Source of the DNA: Chrysomallon squamiferum
Taxonomy: Eukaryota; Mollusca; Gastropoda; Neomphalida; Peltospiridae
Direction of reading: 5' to 3'
DNA length: 64,000 nt
Assembly: GCA_012295275.1 (NCBI GenBank)
Contig: CM022671.1
Coordinates: 16,617,956-16,681,955, forward strand
In this document: piece by piece, positions 60,649-64,000 of the stretch
Position numbering within the stretch: position 1 is the first letter of the stretch
Layout of the letters: the number at the start of each line of letters is the position of its first letter
Position numbers and translations under genes: made by a program
The notes under the pieces: generated by a model
What the model was told of the DNA's origin: nothing
The model's database searches: none
Seen by the model: the letters and a program-made list of their open reading frames with translations, nothing else

Positions 60649-63600
60649 ACATAAATGCTTTTTTAAAATTATCACTATATATATAGTTTGATAGTGAAAA
60701 AAACACTGATTAAAAATAACCAAAAATATGGTTAAATATGTTTAATCTCGTTTTAAATTTATTTCTGTTGTTCAATCATTTCTAAAAATCAGGACATAGT
60801 ACATCAAAATCCAAGTTTTTATTCAAGCTTGTAACAATTAGTATCAAATTTAATGATTATACTTATGGCAAAAAAAAAAAAAAAAAAATTAATTGTACAT
60901 TATTAGCAAAATATATTCCAGCTGTTTGCTTTAATAATTTACTTTTAATGAAATATAATAAATGTAAACAAGTAATGTTGATTCACATGTATGTGTCATG
61001 CTAACTAACCTTTAGCTTTGTTCAGGCCAGAATCCTGAATTTCTAACAAAGGGTGGAAGATGACATTACCACTGTCATGACCAGTCACAAACAGGCCACC
61101 CTGAAGAAAACAAAGAGAATTTACAACAGAAATATTAACCCTTGGTAATGACAAACAGAACAGCCTGAAGTAAAACTGAAAACAAAGAGAATTTAAACAG
61201 AAATATTAACCCTTGGTAATCACAAACAATAAACAATATTACACTATACACTATGATGCATTACACCAATATGTACACTTTATGAAATAAGTAAAAATGC
61301 ACTTATCCTTTTATTTTCTTAAGTCAACAGTGTAAAAAACTTAATTAGTTAAATCTTCTGAAGCTCGACTTAAATCCAATTACACCAAAATATGTTAATT
61401 TAGCAATAATTGATATTACTTATTAGTCTTAAATGACCAGTGATGTCTGGTGTATATTTCATGTTGTAACTCAATATACAAGTATTAACTGATATTACTT
61501 ACAAGTCTTGTATACCCAGTGATGTCAGGTGTATATTTCATGTTGTAACTCAATATACAAGTATTAACTGATATTACTTACAAGTCTTGCATACCCAGTG
61601 ATGTCTGTGTATACTTACAAGTCTTGCATACCCAGTGATGTCTGTGTATTTCAGGTTGTAACTCAATATACAAGTACTAACTGATATTACTTACATGTCT
61701 TGCATACCCACTGATGTCTGGGGCACTGTGTATTTCATGCTGCAGCTCTAACTCGGGCAAGCTCCAGATCTCAATGAGAATCAGCTCTTTGAGTTTGCAC
61801 ATTGTTATCAGTGACTTGTGTACAACATCATGTTTTATTTCCAGTATCTATTAAATGAAAAGATAAATGGTGTTTTTGCATTAATTGTAAGGAATGGAAA
61901 TATCCTGCTTTGGTGTTGTGTCACTTATATCAAGTGTATTTTTATATATAACCAAGCAGACATACATACATTTATACATACATATGTACATATACACATA
62001 TTTGTGTTCATTGCTTATGTCTGAATGGTGGTAGGTTTTTTGTTAGTGTATGTGTGTGTGCATGTTTGTGTATATATGTGTTTGTGAGTGTGTTTCTGTG
62101 TGTATATATATATGTTTCTGTTTGAGTATGTTCACAAAAACTACACAATAAGAAAATAATTCAAAGTAACAAAACAAAATAAAAATTAAAAAACCTGACG
62201 ATGATGCATACCAATTTTGAACCATAAATGATGTTGTCAGTAATTAATTCTGTGCAAATTTTTTTTATTATTTCCAATTTTGTTATTTAAATTATATCAT
62301 TCATTGGTACTGAGGAAACAAATTATATTAAATGAATTAATAAAAGGGTTGAACTGGTTTCCAATATCTTGATTTTTTAATTTTAAATACTTAAATTTAT
62401 GAATGTTTGTTAAGTTTTAGAATTTGAAATGTGTCTAAAATCAGGTACATTCTTGTTAATGTTTCAGTTTAAAACGCAACAAAACAATCATTAAGTAATA
62501 TCACTGTAAATCATACAGGGTCCTTGGATGCCTTAAACTCCATATATTTCTTCCCTTTAACAACTGGGTCCAGAAACAAAATCCTGCCATCCTAAAATAA
62601 AAGATAAAAATAAATTTATAAATATGACTATTAGAAATAAACATTAAAAAAAAAAAAACCATCTTATAACTTTATATTTGGTTTATATAAGTTATAAACA
62701 AAATAAAATCAATTACTAAATACTCAAGATAAATGTAAATTTATGGACATCAGTTAAAAGAACAAATAATTATGAAGTCTGTTTTTATTAAATGAGATGC
62801 AAATAGTCTATACAGAATAATATGCTAACAAACTGCTGAAATAGTCCCATATGTATTTTACTCCTTTTCTTTTGCAATCAGCAAAAAAATACTTGTAAGT
62901 ATTTACGCCATAATGTGGTCATTTTTATTCAATGTTATATGAATATTTACATAGACTGTTTAGTCATTTCTCTACACATAGTACATTAAGCTAGGGCACA
63001 GAAAGTTTAAACTAAAGATTATATGGGTAATTAAATTATGATTAAAAATAATAAGGCATGGAGAAATTACTTTTACTCTTAATTTTTTAATCAACTTTTG
63101 ATAAAACCTGCAATAAATAATAAATAAATTTTAAAGAATCCACCTACTTCCAGTCCCAGCAGAAGAAACGAATGTCTGATTGGACAGGCAAAGCCTTCGT
63201 CTGTCCACATCATAGCTGTAGAGTTGAGGATGCACAGACAACAGCACTGAGCGATCACCTCATTCCCGCTGCAGTTCTCGAATGCTCGGTGCACTGCTGG
63301 TCCACTCTGGTTCAGATTTGAAACACTCGGCCTGCTCAGTGTGGGGGAGATCAAAGATTTCTTTTTTGTATTTCAAACATTATTTGAGCATATCAAAATG
63401 TGAATTTTAAAATTATATATATATAAAATAAATTTTGAGCATTTCAGTTTCCAATGTAACTTGAACAAGAATAAAATATTCATGTAAACAAAAAGGAGAA
63501 AAAAAGAAAAAAATAGAAAGTGTTAATGTCTTTCTTTCGTTGTTAATGGGGTTTGAAAATAATCCATTTTCATATTATCATTATTATTATTATTTCAATT

Positions 63601-64000
63601 ATTTGACATCAGTTAGTATACATATAAAACTTTATATTCTAGTATTTTTCAAGTTCTATTTGATGATGTTTTAACATTTATTTTCTGCAACACACACACT
63701 CACACACACACACACACAAATACCCACATAAACACACATGTACTAAAAATCCAATCTTTTAATTACTTTTGAAATTACACAGTCAATATTTATACACTCA
63801 CAGAAAACAACAAGCTTCAAGACCAGACTGAAGTAGGTGTAAACCATTAGAGATTTAAAAAACACGACATTTAACAAAACTCAAAGACAGACAGACAGAC
63901 AGACACACCTTGCTGCAGTGTTATCACTTCTAGACTGGCGGAGTATCTGCATCATCTGAATCTCACGCACGTCCCAAATAGCTATCCTACACGCAGGATC
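40751..64000 (-). CDS. Large WD-repeat protein, WDR87/WDR97-like (3' part, 27 exons)
   Basis: Minus-strand gene, 5' end outside the window. Exons from 5' to 3': 63909-64000, 63148-63331 (or 63334), 62517-62591, 61695-61847, 61010-61100, 60251-60359, 59807-59958, 59413-59463, 58864-58946, 58308-58385, 57023-57176, 56025-56221, 55413-55461, 54714-54767, 54000-54220, 52832-52951, 52045-52353, 51435-51456, 50565-50816, 48212-48373, 47600-47661, 44122-44174, 43597-43677, 42935-43065, 41943-42141, 41430-41555, 40751-40940 (stop 40751-40753). Lengths sum to a multiple of three (1,150 residues) with no internal stop. WD blades come first (CRIAIWDVRE, ADGAIKIWESKT), then DLIVGFKQHIFYI and a long charged, Pro-rich tail. 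The blade pattern resembles vertebrate WDR87/WDR97, which suggests a ciliary role, but this is family-level similarity recalled by eye. Confidence 0.85.
43495..43546. repeat. (CA)n-(TTA)n microsatellite
   Basis: CA units followed by TTA units in an intron of the WD gene, about 50 bp downstream (in gene sense) of the 43597-43677 exon. Confidence 0.9.
50100..50450 (-). repeat. Old ~80-bp tandem repeat in WD-gene intron
   Basis: About five diverged copies with the core attagcctgatgttatggca + aaa. The array ends close to the 50565-50816 exon. Confidence 0.6.
51435..51456 (-). other. 22-nt microexon in the WD gene
   Basis: GTC to ACA plus G encodes VQPTDKT and the first base of the next Val. It has acceptor ...ttccaaag and donor gtatgt and fits the phases of both neighbours (0 in, 1 out). 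Skipping it would shift the frame. Confidence 0.65.
53520..53975. repeat. ATT/GTT/ATC minisatellite
   Basis: Trinucleotide-rich array with a 33-bp higher-order unit (ttattattgttgttgtcatt + attatcattatca) repeated about four times at 53755-53875. It runs up to 25 bp from the donor of the 54000-54220 exon. Confidence 0.85.
55151..55212. repeat. (CA)n microsatellite
   Basis: About 30 uninterrupted CA units in a WD-gene intron. Confidence 0.95.
57190..57810 (-). repeat. 31-32 bp minisatellite, about 20 copies
   Basis: Copies of gttgatatgtcagtatcttc + atgtaaaatata, fairly similar to one another, begin 14 bp from the acceptor of the 57023-57176 exon and fill half of the intron. Confidence 0.9.
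59959..60150 (-). repeat. ~43-bp tandem array carrying acceptor copies
   Basis: Four to five units (actgaaa...gtaacaagagttttagattttt) start at the acceptor of the 59807-59958 exon. Each unit contains ctgaaa, that is tttcag on the gene strand, so the 3' splice site has been multiplied upstream of the exon. Confidence 0.7.
61094..61230 (-). repeat. Duplication across the acceptor of exon 61010-61100
   Basis: The acceptor-side sequence cctgaagaaaacaaagagaa + ttta (from 61099) recurs as cctgaagtaaaactgaaaac + aaagagaattta (from about 61165). Both are followed by cagaaatattaacccttgg. Confidence 0.8.
61410..61760 (-). repeat. Array multiplying the donor of exon 61695-61847
   Basis: Four to five units of about 70-80 bp repeat the exon's 3' edge and donor (gene strand ...atgcaagac(t/a)t|gtaag) plus intron sequence with tcaatatacaagtattaact. 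Copies start near 61410 (decayed), 61491, 61570, 61614 and 61681 (genuine exon edge). Confidence 0.85.

Larger units (their letters stand above)
59807..64000 (-). other. WD-repeat (beta-propeller) part of the minus-strand gene
   Basis: Seven exons encode the end of a propeller: DPACRIAIWDVREIQMMQIL, the CSGNEVIAQCCCLCI segment, DGRILFLDPVVKGKKYMEF, SLITMCKLKELILIEIWSLP with GYARH, GGLFVTGHDSGNVIFHPLLE, HNGPVVAIDVCPELGLFCSC, and ADGAIKIWESKTLLTEIML then CDLIVGFKQHIFYIDHSK. The GH...D..I.IW spacing is that of WD40 blades. Such propellers act as protein-docking platforms. Confidence 0.8.

Overview
The window is nuclear DNA of an animal. It is very AT-rich (introns roughly 70-75% A+T by eye), its genes are split into many short exons with GT-AG introns, and its introns are packed with di- and trinucleotide microsatellites and decayed minisatellites. 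The genes are conserved metazoan ones, two of them ciliary or probably ciliary. The texture, with long (TC)n-(AC)n tracts and (TTA)n tracts, suggests an invertebrate, perhaps a lophotrochozoan such as a mollusc. That is an impression only; nothing in the window fixes the species. I see no bacterial, viral or CRISPR features and no recognisable tRNA or rRNA.

Layout. (1) 176-21044, plus strand: the last 26 exons of an axonemal dynein heavy chain of the DNAH3/7/12 type, about 1,170 residues from AAA5 to the stop. Exon 6 is frame-disrupted. Exon 13 looks like a removable cassette that other dyneins lack. (2) 24175-26828, minus strand: a complete four-exon TMA7 gene of 64 codons. (3) About 27660-28930, plus strand: a tentative two-exon transcript with a CRE-type promoter and a 35-residue ORF starting Met-Gly, a possible N-myristoylated microprotein. 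(4) 30716-33097, plus strand: complete SNRPF (Sm protein F). (5) 33932-39377, plus strand: complete COMMD7, with a tandem splice donor needed to keep its frame. (6) 40751 to beyond 64000, minus strand: the last 27 exons (1,150 residues) of a large WD-repeat protein with a long low-complexity tail, tentatively WDR87/WDR97-like. Its 5' part lies beyond the window.

The dynein is an axonemal motor and the WD-repeat protein is plausibly ciliary. The three small genes (TMA7 in translation, SNRPF in splicing, COMMD7 in endosomal recycling) are housekeeping genes between them. COMMD7 and the WD gene converge tail to tail over about 1.4 kb.

The main recurring pattern is not a gene. At six or more intron/exon borders in the dynein and WD genes, short tandem or local duplications have copied the exon edge together with its splice site into the intron, leaving arrays of decoy donors or acceptors. 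One such duplicate in the dynein (93 bp) would extend the exon in frame by 31 codons. Exon joins were built by hand and checked by codon phase; summed lengths are divisible by three wherever stated.
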